DNA of 64,000 bases. It comes from Chrysochromulina tobinii (taxonomy: Eukaryota > Haptophyta > Prymnesiales > Chrysochromulinaceae). Positions 47,542 to 59,400 of the stretch are shown here, one piece after another. The notes under the pieces are model-generated. The model did no database searches. It was not told the origin of the DNA and saw nothing but the letters and a program-made list of their open reading frames with translations. Numbering within the stretch: position 1 is the first letter of the stretch; every line of letters begins with the position of its first letter. Location: NCBI GenBank assembly GCA_001275005.1, contig JWZX01003409.1, forward strand, positions 57,429 to 121,428. Reading direction: 5' to 3'. The position numbers and the translations under genes were made by a program.

Positions 47542-48834
47542 CTACCCTTCGATCTTTTTGGCGATGTGCTCGGCGAGCGGTTGGATCGTGAATTTTCCAT
47601 CGACAGTGATACCTCTCCCCTCCGAGTTGCGCAGGTCTTCGATTGGCGTCCTGACTCTTCGGTTACCGGGTTGAGAGCCGTAGAGCCTGCCAACTTTCTG
47701 CCTGGTGAGCAGCGCGTGAAATAGCAAATCGGCGCCAACGTCGTAGGGGCCGGGAAGGCACCAATGCCCGCAATCCGAAGGCATGTGCCCATCGGAGCGA
47801 TCGTGCAGCGGTGTCGTCATGTCGATGTACGTGAAGCCATTCTCTTCGACGGCGACCTTGCCTGCCGCGTGCATGAGCTGCGACACGTGAATCTGCGTAT
47901 CATTCGGCCCCAAGGGTGGGATCACCACGCCGTAGCCGGTAGTCGAGCGGCAGTTATGGTGACCGCGGCTGGGCGACATGAAGTACACTTGCTGCCTGGG
48001 GTTGCGCATTTGACGTTGCACTTCCTTGGCGATCACGCGTATGCGCTCGTTCAAGGCGCGTACATCATGTCCCAACCACGCCGTGACTTGTGCCACCAGG
48101 ATCGTGTTGCGTTTCACGTGCGGCAACCAAGCGTACCCATGCCTGTAGCCTGACGTACTGCTCTTGTTTTCAGGAAGAATGAACTCGTTGCGTCGAAAGG
48201 AGATGCGCAGAGGCGGCCGCTGCAGCTTGCCCCGTGTGGTCTCATCCACGCAAGCGATCGCGTCGGCCCGGAGCTCAGAGATGGGTATGAAGCTGGTGTC
48301 GCTCCCTGTGCGAAATCTCCCTGGTGTTGGTTCACCCACCTTCACCCATGCTCCGGTTGGCAACGTCCGTGGGGCGTCGCCCTCGTTGCGCCATATGGAT
48401 CCTTTCATGAGCGATACGAAGCTGATGAAGAGCTCTCCAGTGTAGCTGTCACCGATGAAGAGGATTTCGGGGTTGTCATGGATGCGTTGAGGCACGAGGT
48501 GGTCGCATAGCTTCGCTGGATCGAAGCGAAACAGTTTGCAATCACTCGGCTCCCACCGGCTCGTCGCTTCTGCACGCGAGACATTATCTGGGAGGCCCTC
48601 GTCACACATGCCCCAAAACCGACGCATGCCGAAGGCCCAGCCTTTGACGAGCGGATTGCGTTGCAGGTCCCGGTACAGCCGATAGCGCGCTGATTGTTCG
48701 GTGGGCACCCATGTGCCGTTCGAAGCGCTCAAGTCGGCCAAGCTGCAGTATCCTCGGCTCTTGAGCCAGTTGGCGCGCCCGGAGGAATCGGCGTCAAGCA
48801 GAATCGGCGAGAGCAGCACGAGGCTGACACGCAT
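47542..48834 (-). CDS. PC-esterase / TBL-like secreted acyl-transferase or esterase
   Basis: Single exon, 430 aa. The start MRVSLVLLSPILLDA looks like a signal peptide. Near residue 125, EILFIGDSYTGELF carries the GDS block, and near 351 SDCGHWCLPGPYDVGAD carries the D-x-x-H block of the PC-Esterase family (trichome-birefringence-like / CASD1-related), which O-acetylates or de-acetylates glycans. The N-terminal half has the Trp/Cys-rich substrate module typical of TBL proteins (CKLFRFDPAKLCDHL). All three catalytic residues appear present (Ser in GDS, Asp and His in DCGH). Likely lumenal, acting on a cell-surface or scale polysaccharide; the substrate is unknown. Confidence 0.78.
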   Translation of the reverse strand: MRVSLVLLSPILLDADSSGRANWLKSRGYCSLADLSASNGTWVPTEQSARYRLYRDLQRNPLVKGWAFGMRRFWGMCDEGLPDNVSRAEATSRWEPSDCKLFRFDPAKLCDHLVPQRIHDNPEILFIGDSYTGELFISFVSLMKGSIWRNEGDAPRTLPTGAWVKVGEPTPGRFRTGSDTSFIPISELRADAIACVDETTRGKLQRPPLRISFRRNEFILPENKSSTSGYRHGYAWLPHVKRNTILVAQVTAWLGHDVRALNERIRVIAKEVQRQMRNPRQQVYFMSPSRGHHNCRSTTGYGVVIPPLGPNDTQIHVSQLMHAAGKVAVEENGFTYIDMTTPLHDRSDGHMPSDCGHWCLPGPYDVGADLLFHALLTRQKVGRLYGSQPGNRRVRTPIEDLRNSEGRGITVDGKFTIQPLAEHIAKKIEG

Positions 48835-49242
48835 TGCGTGCGGGACCGTTACCGGTACACAGTACTAGGTAACCAACACGACGCGTTGGAAAGGGGGAGC
48901 GACAGACGCCGACACACCACGGGCACCTTCCTTGCTCACCATCGCGCGGCCATCTCGGCAGCCGTCGTTCTCGCGGACGCAACTACCATACTCCTCGCCG
49001 CTCCCGCCATGAGCTTCAAGCTCACCCTGGGCATGTCGCCCTTCTAAACCGCCCCCGCGCGGTACCCGCCTTGGTGTGAATGTGTGTGTGTGAATGTGAA
49101 TGTGTGTCTGTGTGACTTCTAACACACACGGCGGACGTACTTTGCCGCCGTCAGTCCCGTCGATGAAAAGCAATCGGGGTAAAAATTCCCACGATCGCCC
49201 CCGCCGCGCGCACCGGCTACCGACCTCCGTGGCAGGAGCAGC
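48835..49242. other. Divergent spacer with TG-rich microsatellite
   Basis: 408 bp holding the promoters of the esterase and coiled-coil genes. A (TG/AATG) simple-sequence tract runs from about 49076 to 49110. No other element seen. Confidence 0.45.
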
Positions 49243-52200
49243 ATGCCACCGACAGTGATCAGCCGCGCAAAGGCCAACGCGGGCAGAGGCGCTCCTGTCG
49301 AGTCCTCTTCTGCCGCCGCCATTCCCGACTCGTCGACCGACGCTCTCGAAAAGGTCCGTCAGCAAGCCCGCCGCCTCGTCGAGCAGCAGCAGCAGCTGCA
49401 ATGCGCCCTGGCCTATGGCAAGCTGTGTGAGCGTCGGATCTTGCAACTGCAGCCCGACCACGCCCTACCTCTGACCGCCGAGCACATAAAGCAGCAGCAG
49501 GAGGAGCCGCGGCCAAGGCCGGGGCTCCCACCCAAGCCGCAGCCGAGCGGCGGCGGCGGCAGCGAGACAGTGCCGAGCAGCGAGCTGGACGCCATGCGCG
49601 AGCGAGCCGAGCTCGCTGAGGCGGCGTTAGCCCGCGCCAGAGGGAGACTTCCAGCCCGCCGCTCTCCGACACGCGCCGCCAACGCGGGCGAGCCGTCCAC
49701 CAGCGGCGCTGACGGCAGCAGCGGCAGCAGCGGCAGGACTGCCACCGCTGAGGATCAGCTGCAGATCGCGAGCGTCGAGGCGCTGCGCGAGGCGCTGCGC
49801 GCGGCGCGCGAGGAGACGGAACGCCAGCGCAAGGTGGCGGCCACGGCGGCGCGCGAGTCGATGAAAGCGCTCGAGGAGGCGGCGCGCACGGCGGGAATGC
49901 CCAACGGGAGCGCGCAAGTGCTACGAGCGCATGCGGCGAGCGAGCGCACCATCAACGAGCTCAAGGCACGTGTCGCCGCCGTCGAGAGTGCCGACGCGGC
50001 TCTTCGCGAGCAGCTGAGGAGCGCGCATGCGGACGCGCAGCTCGCTGCGGGAGCCCTCAAAGCCGAGCGCGAAGGGCACCAGGCGACGATGGCGAAGCTG
50101 GCGGACGCCGAGGCGGCCGCACGCGAGGCTACGAAGCAAATGGCCGCCGCGGCCAGCGCACGCACGCAGCACGAGGTGGAGCGCGCTGCGTTGCTCGAAG
50201 CGTACGAGGAGCTCGAGGGCACGGCCCGCAGGGCTGCGAGCAAAGCCGAGCAGACGGAGAGCGCGGCAGCGGAGGCGGCGACAACGCGCGATCAGGCTGT
50301 GGTGGCGCTGAAGCGGGCGGAGGCGGCGCGCGAGGCGGCCGAGAAAGAGGCGGCCGCGCTGCGCCTCGAGATGCAGAGTGCTCAGTACAGCGCGGCCACA
50401 GAGCTACAGAGTGCTCAGCGCTCGCTAGCCGAAGCCGTTGAGAGGGAGAGGGCGGCCGAGGCGAAGGCGAGCAAGGCGGCGGCGGCGGCAGCGGCCGTGC
50501 TGGAGGCGGCGGACAGTGCAGCGAAGGAGCGGCGCGCCCTCGAGAGCCTGCATGACGAGGCGAGCACCGCGCTCGAGACGGCGCGTGCCCAGCTCGCGCA
50601 CGCGCGCAAGCAGGTTCTCGAGGCGGAGGCGGGCGCAGCTGCGGCGAAGGCGAAGGCTGAGGAGGCCATCGCCGAGGCGCAAGAGCAAGCGAATGCCGCG
50701 AAGGCGCAGGCCAAGGCGGCCATCGCCCAAGCGCGGATGGAGGCAGAGGTGGCCATCAGTGAGACGCAGGCGCAGTACAAGGCGGCGATCGCCGCCGCGC
50801 AGGCACCGACCAAGGCGGCGATTGCCGAGGCGCAGGCAGAGGCGAAGGCGGCCATGAACGAGGCGAAGGCGGAGACGATCAAGGCGCGCTCGGAGACGGC
50901 AGAGGCGGCGGCCAAAGCGAGCGCGGCGCGGGCTCAGGCGGAGTCATGGGCGCGGGCGGAGGCAAAGGCAGCGGTCGAGGCGGCGGATGCAAAGGCAAAG
51001 GCGGCTGTCGAGGCGGCGGAGGCGAAGGCGAAGGCGGCTGTCGAGGCGGCGGAGGCGAAGGCGAAGGCGGCTGTCGAGGCGGCGGAGGCAGCATCCAAGG
51101 CGACCAGCGCGCGGGCGCAGGCGGAGGCCAAGGCGGCCATCGAGGCGGCAGAGGCGGCCTCCGCGCGGGCGCAGGCCGACGCGTTGCGCAGGGCGTCCGA
51201 GGAGGCCGAGCGAGCTCTGGCGGCGCTCCGAGCCCAGCTCACTGAAGCGCACGCGCAGGCGGCGGTGGCGGCCGCGAACGCCGCCGCGAGCGAGAAACGC
51301 GCCGAGGCGGCGGAGGCGGCGGCCGTGACCGCGGGCCAGGGCGCGGCTGCCGCGGCCGCGAGCCAGAACGCGACGGCGTCGGCGATCGCCTCGGTGGCCG
51401 AGACGGAGGCGCGGCTGCGAGCGCGCGCCGAGGCAGCGGAGGGGGCGCTCGCGGCGGCGCAGGCGGAGGCGGCGAGCGCGCGCGACGAGCAGTCGATTGA
51501 GCGCAAGGGTCTCCTCTCGGAGCTGCATGCTCTCCATTTGCAAGCCTCCAAGCTCGACGAACAGGTGCGCCTTGGGCAGCAAGCGCGGCTCGTTGAGGAA
51601 CAGAAGCGCCAAGCGGTGCTCGGTGAGCGAGAGGCGGAGCAACGGCAGGCGACGCAGCTTCGTGCGCAGCTCGACGACTCTCATCGAGTGCTGATGACCA
51701 ATGATGACCAATGATGACCAATGATGACCACTGATTGCTTCCCTCATCAGGTGCGCAGCTCGACGATCTGCAGCAGCAGCTCGAGGCAGCGCGCGCCGCC
51801 CATGCCGCTGAGCTCGCTGCCGTCGAGATCAAGCTGTCCGCCGAGCGTGCCGACTCGCAACGCTCAGCGATTGGCGCGGCGGCAGCGCAAGCGGCGCAGC
51901 TGCGCGCGGCGGCCGAGATGGCGGCGGCGCAGGCGTCGGAGAGGGCAGCTCGCAAGGAGCTTGATGCCGCCGCCGAGGCGCGAAAGGCCGCCGTCGAGCG
52001 CGCGCTTAGTGAAGCGAAGCGAGAGGCGGCGGAGGCTGCGGCGGCGGCAGTGCGCAAGGCAGTCTCGGACGCGGAGGTGCTCGCGCAGGCGGCCGAAGCG
52101 CGACCCTGATGACGTCTGATTGCCTCGCTCTGATGACGTCTGATTGCCCCCCTCATCAGGTGCTCGCGCAGGCGGCCGAGGCGCGACTGCGTCGAGCGAA

Positions 52201-55200
52201 CGCAGAGGCGGAGCGGGCAGCGGAGGAGGCCACCGCGGAGGCAGAGCGCGGTCGTCGCGACGCGGAGGCGCAGGCGCAGGCAGCCGAGCTGCGACTCGCG
52301 AGTGCGCTCGCGTCCGAGGCCGCCGAACGCGAGGCCGCCGACGCGCGCCGCCAGCACGACGCGAAGCGCCTCGCCGCGGTCGAGCACGAGCTCAGCACGG
52401 CGCGAGCCGAGTTGCGCGCGGCGCGTGACGCGGCGATGCAGGCGGAGATGCGCGAGCGGGCGGCGCAGGCGGAGGCGGAGGGTATGCAGGGTGTGCGACT
52501 CAGCCGTCTTCAAGCCGAGCTCGCCGATGCGCTCGCCCTCGCTGACCGGCGGCAGCTGGCGCTCGCGACGGCCCAGAGCGACGCGGACGAGGCGATCGCG
52601 GAGCGGCGGCGCGCGATCGCGGCCAAAGAAGAGTCGGACGAGCGCCTACGTCTGCGAGACGCACGGAGCCAGCAAGCGCTCGACGAGGCGCTCGGCGCCG
52701 CGGAGCATACGAACAAGATGCAGGCGAGCGCGCACGCGGACGAGGTGCAGGCGCTGCACCGGCGGCATGCAGCCGAGCTCGACGAGGCCAGGGCGGCCAT
52801 GGAGCGCGCGCTGGCCGCGGCACGCGCCGAGGCGGAGCGGCGCGCAGAGGCGGCCGCGCTCGAGGCCGTCAGGCAGCGTGGCGACGACTCGCTCGCCGCG
52901 ATAGAGGAGCTGCGTGCCACGGCCGCGGAGCGATCCCGACTCGCCGAGGAGCGGATGCGTCAGCAAGCGGCCGACGAACGTACGAAGCTGGTCGAGGCTC
53001 ATAAGCGCGAGCTCCGGGCGATCCAAGAAGCCGCGGCGCGCCAGCTCGCGAGCGCAGGTGCCGAGGTCCGCAAGGTCAAGGAGGGCCTTGAGGCGGAACG
53101 GCGTGAGGGCGCCGGGCGCGAGGCGAGGGCGGCCGAGCGTGCCGCGGCGCTCACGGCCTCTGAGGTGGAGGTGCGGGTGGAGCGCCGACGCTCGGGGCTT
53201 CTCCACGTTGGTGCCGCGCGCCAACGGGCGAGGCTGAGCGAACTGGGTGCCGAGCATGCAGCCAAACTCGAGCGCGCGATGGTCGAGGTCGAATCTGCCG
53301 GAGCGCTCGCCGAGAACGCCCGACGCGCCGTCGACCGTCGTCTCCTCTCCCTCGGCGGGATGGCGGCAGAGACGATCACACCCGCCCGGCCGGCAGCGGG
53401 CGGCGAGAGGGGGGCGTCCGGCATGATGTCGCCGTATGTGCCGCACGTGCCGTACATTGAGTCGCCCTCGGCTGGCGGCGCACTCGCGACCGCGAGGGCG
53501 GCGCCGGCGACGCCGGGCGGCGCGGCGATGGCGATGTTCGAGGCGGAGCTGAGCAAGCTTCGTCAAGAGGTCTATCAGGCAGGCGCGGCGGCGGCGCGAG
53601 AGGCGAGTGCGGCGCGCCAAGCGCTCGCTCAGGTGACGGCAGACGTGGAGGCGCGCATCGAGGCGGCGCTGAGCGCCGCTGCCGCCGAGGCCGAGGCAGA
53701 GCTCGCGCGCATGGATGCGGAGGCCGAGGCGCGCTTGGCCACCGCCACCGCGGCGGCGGCGACCGCGGCGGCCGCGAGGGAGCAGCAGGCCGCGGAGGCA
53801 CGCTTGAGCGACGAGCGAGCCTACTACGAGGCGGCCGCGCGCGAAAGCGTCGAGGCAGAGGTCGCCGCGGCGCTCGCTCATGCGCGGCAGGAGCATCGCG
53901 CCGAGCTGAGCAACCAGCTGCACGCGGCGCGCGCCGAGGCAGCGCGCGAGGCGGCGCAGGCCGCCCGTCAGGACGCTGAGCGCGAGCATCGCGCTGAGCT
54001 GAGCATTCAGCTGAACGCCGCGCGCGCCGAGGCAGCGCGCGAGGCGGCGCAGGCGGCGCAGGCCGCCCGTCAGGACGCTGAGCGCGAGCATCGCGCTGAG
54101 CTGAGCATTCAGCTGAACGCCGTGCGTGCCGAGGCAGCGCGCGAGGTGGCGCAGGCGGCACAGGCCGCTCGTCAGGACGCCGAGCGCGAGTATCGCTCGG
54201 CGCGCGCCGAGGCAGCGCGCGAGGCGGCGCAGGCGGCACAGGCCGCCCGTCAGGACGCCGAGCGAGAGCATCGCGCTGAGCTGAGCATTCAGCTGAACGC
54301 CGTGCGCGCCGAGGCAGCGCGCGAGGCGGCGCAGGCGGCACAGGCCGCCCGTCAGGACGCCGAGCGAGAGCATCGCGCTGAGCTGAGCATTCAGCTGAAC
54401 GCCGCGCGCGCCGAGGCAGCGCGCGAGGCGGCGCAGGCCGCCCGATACGACGCCGAGCGCCGTATCGAGCGCACGCAGTCGACGCTGGGCGCTGAGGCAG
54501 CCTCGAGCAAGGCAGCCGCGGCCGCGAACGCGTCGGGCATGGCGGAGCTGCAGAGCCGGCTGGACAGTGCGCGCGCGGCCGCCCTTGCCGAACGGAGTGC
54601 CCACGCAGCCGCTCTCGAGCAGCTCGAGAGACGAAGCGCGGACGAGCTCGCACGCGCCGTGGCGGCGGCGCGGGCGGAGGCGCGGGCGGAGGCGGAGGCG
54701 GCGGGCGCGGCGGCCGGTGCCGAGGCGCAGGCGGAGGCCGCACGGAGATTGGATCTCGCGGAGGCGGAGGCGGCTCGGAGATTAAATCTGGCTGAGGCGG
54801 AGGCCGCACGGAGATTGGATCTCGCGGAGGCGGAGGCTGCTCGGGCGCGCGCCGAGGCCGCGGCGGCAGAGGCGCAGGTAGCGCAGGTGCTCAGGGCCGC
54901 GGCGGCAGAGGCGGAGGTGGCCAGGTCACGTCAGCAGGAGGCCGCCGACGCAGCCGCTGCGGCGGCCCAGGCGGAGGTGGCCAGGGCGCATCAGCAGATG
55001 AGGGAGCACGCAGCGGCCACGTCAGCCGATGAGCGAGCTCGGCTGGAGTCGAGCGCCGAGTCGAGCGTGAGCGAGCACGCCGTGGCCGCGGCAACGGCCA
55101 AGCTGTCTCATGCGCAGGACCAGCTCGCGAGGGCGCACGCGCATGCGAGCGATCTCGTGCGCGAGCTCACGCTCGAGCGGGAGCGCTCTGCGGAGCTCAC

Positions 55201-56152
55201 GCGTCAGCTGCAGCGCTCGGAGCCCGAGAGGCGAGATCGAGATCGGTTCGAGATCGAGAGGCTGCGAGCCGAGGTGCACTCGGCGCGCACCGAGCTCGAG
55301 ACGGCGCGTTTCGAGCTCGAGACGGCGCGTCGGGACGCTAGCCAGGCGCGCACCGAGCTCGAGACGGCGCGTCAGGACGCTAGCCAGGCGCGCACCGAGC
55401 TCGAGACGGCGCGCACCGAGCTCGAGACGGCGCGACGGGACGCGAGCCAGGCACGCTGGCATCATGAGTCGCTTCGCTCGCAGCACGAAGCGCTAGTCGC
55501 CTCATCACAGCACGAGGTTCATTCGCTCCTCGCCCAACTCCGATCGGAACGGCAGGCGCGTCTGAAAGCCGACGAGGCCCTCGCGGAAGCACGCGTGCAT
55601 GCGGCGAGCTACACTTCCCTTTCGGTTTCGCCGCAGCCGCCGCAGCCGCCGCAGCCGCCGCAGCCGCCGCAGCCGCAGCCGCAGCCGCAGCCCGCTTATG
55701 TGCCGCCAGCTGCCGCCGCTGGCAGCAGCACCAACGCCACTGCTTCCGCACCCACTCATCCCCCCGCCGCCGTCGCCGCACCCACCCCCGCTGAGCGCCA
55801 CAGGGCCGTGCGCACGCCGCAGACGACGCCATACACGGGCGGTTCGCGCTACACGAGCGGCCTGTCGCCGGCCAGCAGCGCGGCCTTCTCATACGGTCGC
55901 GCAGACTCGCCGCCACAAGACTTGGGTGAGCTCGCAGCCTACACGCGGCGCGAGCGCGAAAAGTTCGAGGCGCTCAACGCGGCGCACCAGCAGCGCATGC
56001 AGCAGCTGATGGGCCCTGAGCTGCCGCTCTCGCCCGACGTGGCGCCCAACGCCAACCGGCACAAGCTCGAGGCTCTGCAGCGCCACTTTGATGAGAGTCG
56101 CCAATCGGCGGTGAGCCGCCGGTGGCAGCAGCCGCCGTCGCACGCTCGTTGA
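49243..56152 (+). CDS. Giant alanine-rich coiled-coil protein
   Basis: Three exons (49243-51661, 51751-52076, 52160-56152) give 2,245 aa. After a short N-terminal region (LEKVRQQARRLVEQQQQLQ) almost the whole chain is Ala/Glu/Arg heptad-like coiled coil. Sections repeat in tandem: AEAKAKAAVEAAEAKAKAA (51000-51090), a 34-aa unit EREHRAELSIQLNAARAEAA... (about 53880-54470), and ELETARxDASQART (55270-55450). A Pro/Gln run (PQPPQPP) and a basic Ser/Thr-rich tail end the protein. GC-rich synonymous codons are used throughout, so frame is secure despite low complexity. No motor or membrane segment. A structural filament, basal-body or trafficking tether is a guess. Both introns are introner-like elements inserted in repetitive coiled-coil coding sequence. 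Confidence 0.75.
51662..51750 (+). mobile_element. Introner-like element (coiled-coil gene intron 1)
   Basis: Phase-1 GT-AG intron, 89 bp. gtgcgcagctcgacga (51662-51677) is repeated exactly at 51751-51766. The body is three to four copies of ATGATGACCA followed by CTGATTGCTTCCCTCATCAG. Confidence 0.85.
52077..52159 (+). mobile_element. Introner-like element (coiled-coil gene intron 2)
   Basis: Phase-0 GT-AG intron, 83 bp. Its first 28 bases (gtgctcgcgcaggcggccga...) recur at 52160-52187 with one mismatch. The body has CTGATGACGTCTGATTGCC twice and ends CCCCCTCATCAG. Confidence 0.88.
53880..54470 (+). repeat. 102-bp coding tandem repeats
   Basis: About five to six copies of a 34-codon unit (EHRAELSIQLNAARAEAARE...), some lacking internal AAQ triplets. 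One copy (near 54190) has lost the central part. The copies are nearly identical in DNA, indicating recent unequal exchange or slippage. Confidence 0.85.
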
Positions 56153-56441
56153 CATTATATGACGAGGAAGGGAAGCCAGAGCCAGAACCAGAGGGCCTGC
56201 TCCGATGTGAGTTGCCGTCCCGGGATATCAGCGCAGGCCACTGGCGAGGACGAGAGTGAAAGTTAAAGCATAAGCGCAAGAGGCGCGAAAAACGCTGCGA
56301 TCCCCGTCTGGGACGTCAACTTACAGAACCGGCTGTAGTACTACCTCGGTTTGTACATGCCAAAACGTACAAAATCATAACTAAAATGGGACGTATCCGG
56401 ATACACGGGATGTTCTTCCTCTAGAGTGATTATGGTTTATG

Positions 56442-59400
56442 CTACCCGAGCCGGTTGCCAAGCTTACTTGCGCCAGCGGGCTTAGATGCCGCACGAGACC
56501 CAGGTGCTTGATGAGCAAGATCGTCATCCATTGGAATTGCACCATCGCCCTCATCATCTGCGACGCCTCCGAGCTCTTCTGACTCAAGGAGCGCATCAGC
56601 GACGTTGGTTGTAGGTGCTGAGGGCTTGCGGTTCTTGCTCTTCGCTTTGAGGGGGCTAGCAGTTTGCGAGTCCATACCGGCGCCATCCTTTGTCGGTGTA
56701 GCTGAAGATGGCTCGCGCTTTAGCTGCCGAGGCTTGGTCGCTGAGGTTTTGAACAAGTTCTTCACGGTGTCCGCCGGTATTGCCTGGGCCTCTTCCTTGT
56801 CTTTGACCACGCTGCTTGGCGTACCCTTGACCTTGAGGCCGTCGATTCGCACCTCAACCTGGTACGACCCGGTTGAGTTGACGGTAAAATGCAAGCTATA
56901 GGTGCCGTCCTTGTGGTCAACGACGGTGCACGGCGCACTCGCACCAATCACCTTGACCTCAACCCTCGCTCCGCCGCTGCTGAGTTTGTTGCCATATCTG
57001 TCGACGGCGTGAAGCGTGAGCTCGTAGGGCAGCTTTACGAGCGCCGGCTGGTCAGGCGCGACGATGAAGCTGTTCTTTCCCGAGGGGGCCGCCGCGTTCA
57101 CCTTGAATGACACTGGCGAGCCTGCGATGGGAACGCCATTGAGCGCGAAGTGTGCCTCATAACTGCCCTGCAGGGTGATCGTCTGGTTGCGCACCTCGAA
57201 CTGTCCAAGTTTGTCTGTCCTCTGTAGAAGAAGCGGCGTCGACCCCTTGGGACCAACCACCCAACCGGTCAGCTCGGGAGTAACGCTATCTTCGCTCGCC
57301 TTTCGGCGCAGAGAAGACGACGAGCTATCGCGCGCGCCAGTGACTTTGCGTCGAGTGAACAGCTCCGGGCTGCCAAGCCCGCGCGTGGGAGTTGACTCGT
57401 TCAGCTGATCGTCCCAACCGGACGCCTGTCCAAACGGGTCTTTGACAAAAGACTTGATGCCGTCCGCAACCTTGAGCATCGCCTGCATTGCCCGATCGCC
57501 GATGCGATCACCATGCTGCGCGAGCATCTCCTTCATGATGACTTCTGCGGCTGACCCTCCTGACAGATTGGAGTTGCTGGTGCGGTCCACGATGGCACAA
57601 GGATTGCCAAACTGATCACGCAATTGCGGCGTGAACTCTATCCTCTCCCCAGCACTGTACTTAAGCTTTTCTATGTTGCCGATCAGTGAGCCGCTTGCCG
57701 ACGGCTGCGCTGCGCTCACGGTGACGCGGAACGGAGAGCCAGGAAGACGCTGACGCTCGCCATCGCCCTCCACATCGCACCAGACGTGCAAGTCAAAGTG
57801 GCCCGCCTCCTTCCACATGTAGCGGATCTCGTACTCGCCGCCGGGCCGCCACACACCCTGAAAGGGCATGGACGGCACCGTGGCAGCCTTGGCGGTAACC
57901 ACAACCTGCAGCTTGGCGCTGGCTTGTGCCTCAGCCGCGGCCTTGGCAACCTTAGCCACCTCTTCCGCAGCGGCTTGAACCGCTTTCTTTCTCTCCTCGG
58001 CCTCTTCCTTAGACTCCTTGCCACCATCTTTGCCACCTTTCTTTGCTTTCAATTTCTCTATCACGCTTGTCGCGATCGCCTTCTCCCTCTCCTCCTTCTT
58101 CAACTCTGGTATCTCCTTGGAGTCCTCCCGCACATCTTTCTTTGCTAACAGTGCAGCAGCGCCCAGGAGCTTCTTCAGATTGGGCTTGCCAGCATCTTTG
58201 TCCGCAGGAGACTCGCCGGTCGCAGGCGCCATGGGCGCAGGCTCAGAAGCAGCCTTGCCAAGCTGCTTTGAGGCAGTTTCCATAGCTAGCAGTTCTTTGA
58301 GCTTTTCCGCGTGCTCTTTCGCGGCAGCGGCTTTGGTGATGCCATAAATCTCGTCGTTGGTATACTTCGGCTTAAAATTTACGGGTGCGGCCGTTGCGGC
58401 TTCTTCAGCAGTGAGGAGATGGGCCGGGAGGATGACTGCAGCTGGAATGGCACAGAGTCCAAACTTCATCTTGCCTTTGTCTTGAACAGATCTATCTGGT
58501 GTCTGAGTTGGGTTGGAATACCTATCCCTCGACTTGACCCGGAACACCGCCAAGCGTCCAGCGAGCACCCTCTGCAAGCCTGTACCGGTGCAGGCACATT
58601 TACTGACGTCTGGATTGGCCGGGAGCATTGTCAGCTCGACTGGAGAGTTGTAGACTTGCGTGCCTCCGACAGTGACGTGTAGCTGATACAAACCGCTCGC
58701 CTTGGCACTCCAGTTGATACGGTATCGTCCATCCCCAAGATCCGTGGTTGTGCACTCGACGGTCCGTGTCGGTTCCATGGCATCGAGGGGGTCGCCCCCA
58801 CTCGCACAAAGATTGCCCACACGGTCAGCTGCGTGGACAACGAGACTACCCGTCTCTCCCACAACCGTTCTGAGCGGCAGCGCCTCAGTGGGTAAGCGTG
58901 TGGAGAGGGCATGCGCATGACCAGGCAGCACCTTGAGCGCAAAGGGCGATCCTGGCAAAGGAAGGCCCGAGCTGCGCAGCCCAACGTGCAGGTAGTAGCA
59001 ACCAGCCCGTCCTATGGAAAAACTGACGGTGTGCGTCTCCCACAGCTTGCCATGCGCATGGATCGTCCCTGGGTAGATCCCACCGTACGCAAATCCGTTT
59101 GGTCTGCTTCGCGGCGAAACGTTGGCCTCGCTCGCGATCTCGCTGGCAAAGCTGGGTCCAGCAGCCGCGGCATGAATGGCCGCCTGCGCCTCTGCATCGC
59201 CTTCTTGTGCCCGAGCACCAAGCATCTGCACCGCATGAGCCTCCGCCTTGATGCGCGACTGCTCGTCTGCGAGCTGCTTAGCCCACAGCCGCAGGTGGCG
59301 TTGGCGCTCAGCACCGTCCAGCTTGGCCCCCTCCTTCTTGGACGCATCCTTTCTTGACGCGGCTGCCTCTTGAGCATGGGCTACCTTGGGACTGAGAGGG

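Noticed and set aside
52646-54809. Minus-strand Leu/Arg- or Pro/Arg-rich frames opposite the coiled-coil gene
   Set aside because: They are shadow frames of repetitive alanine/glutamate coding DNA and lack any family signature.
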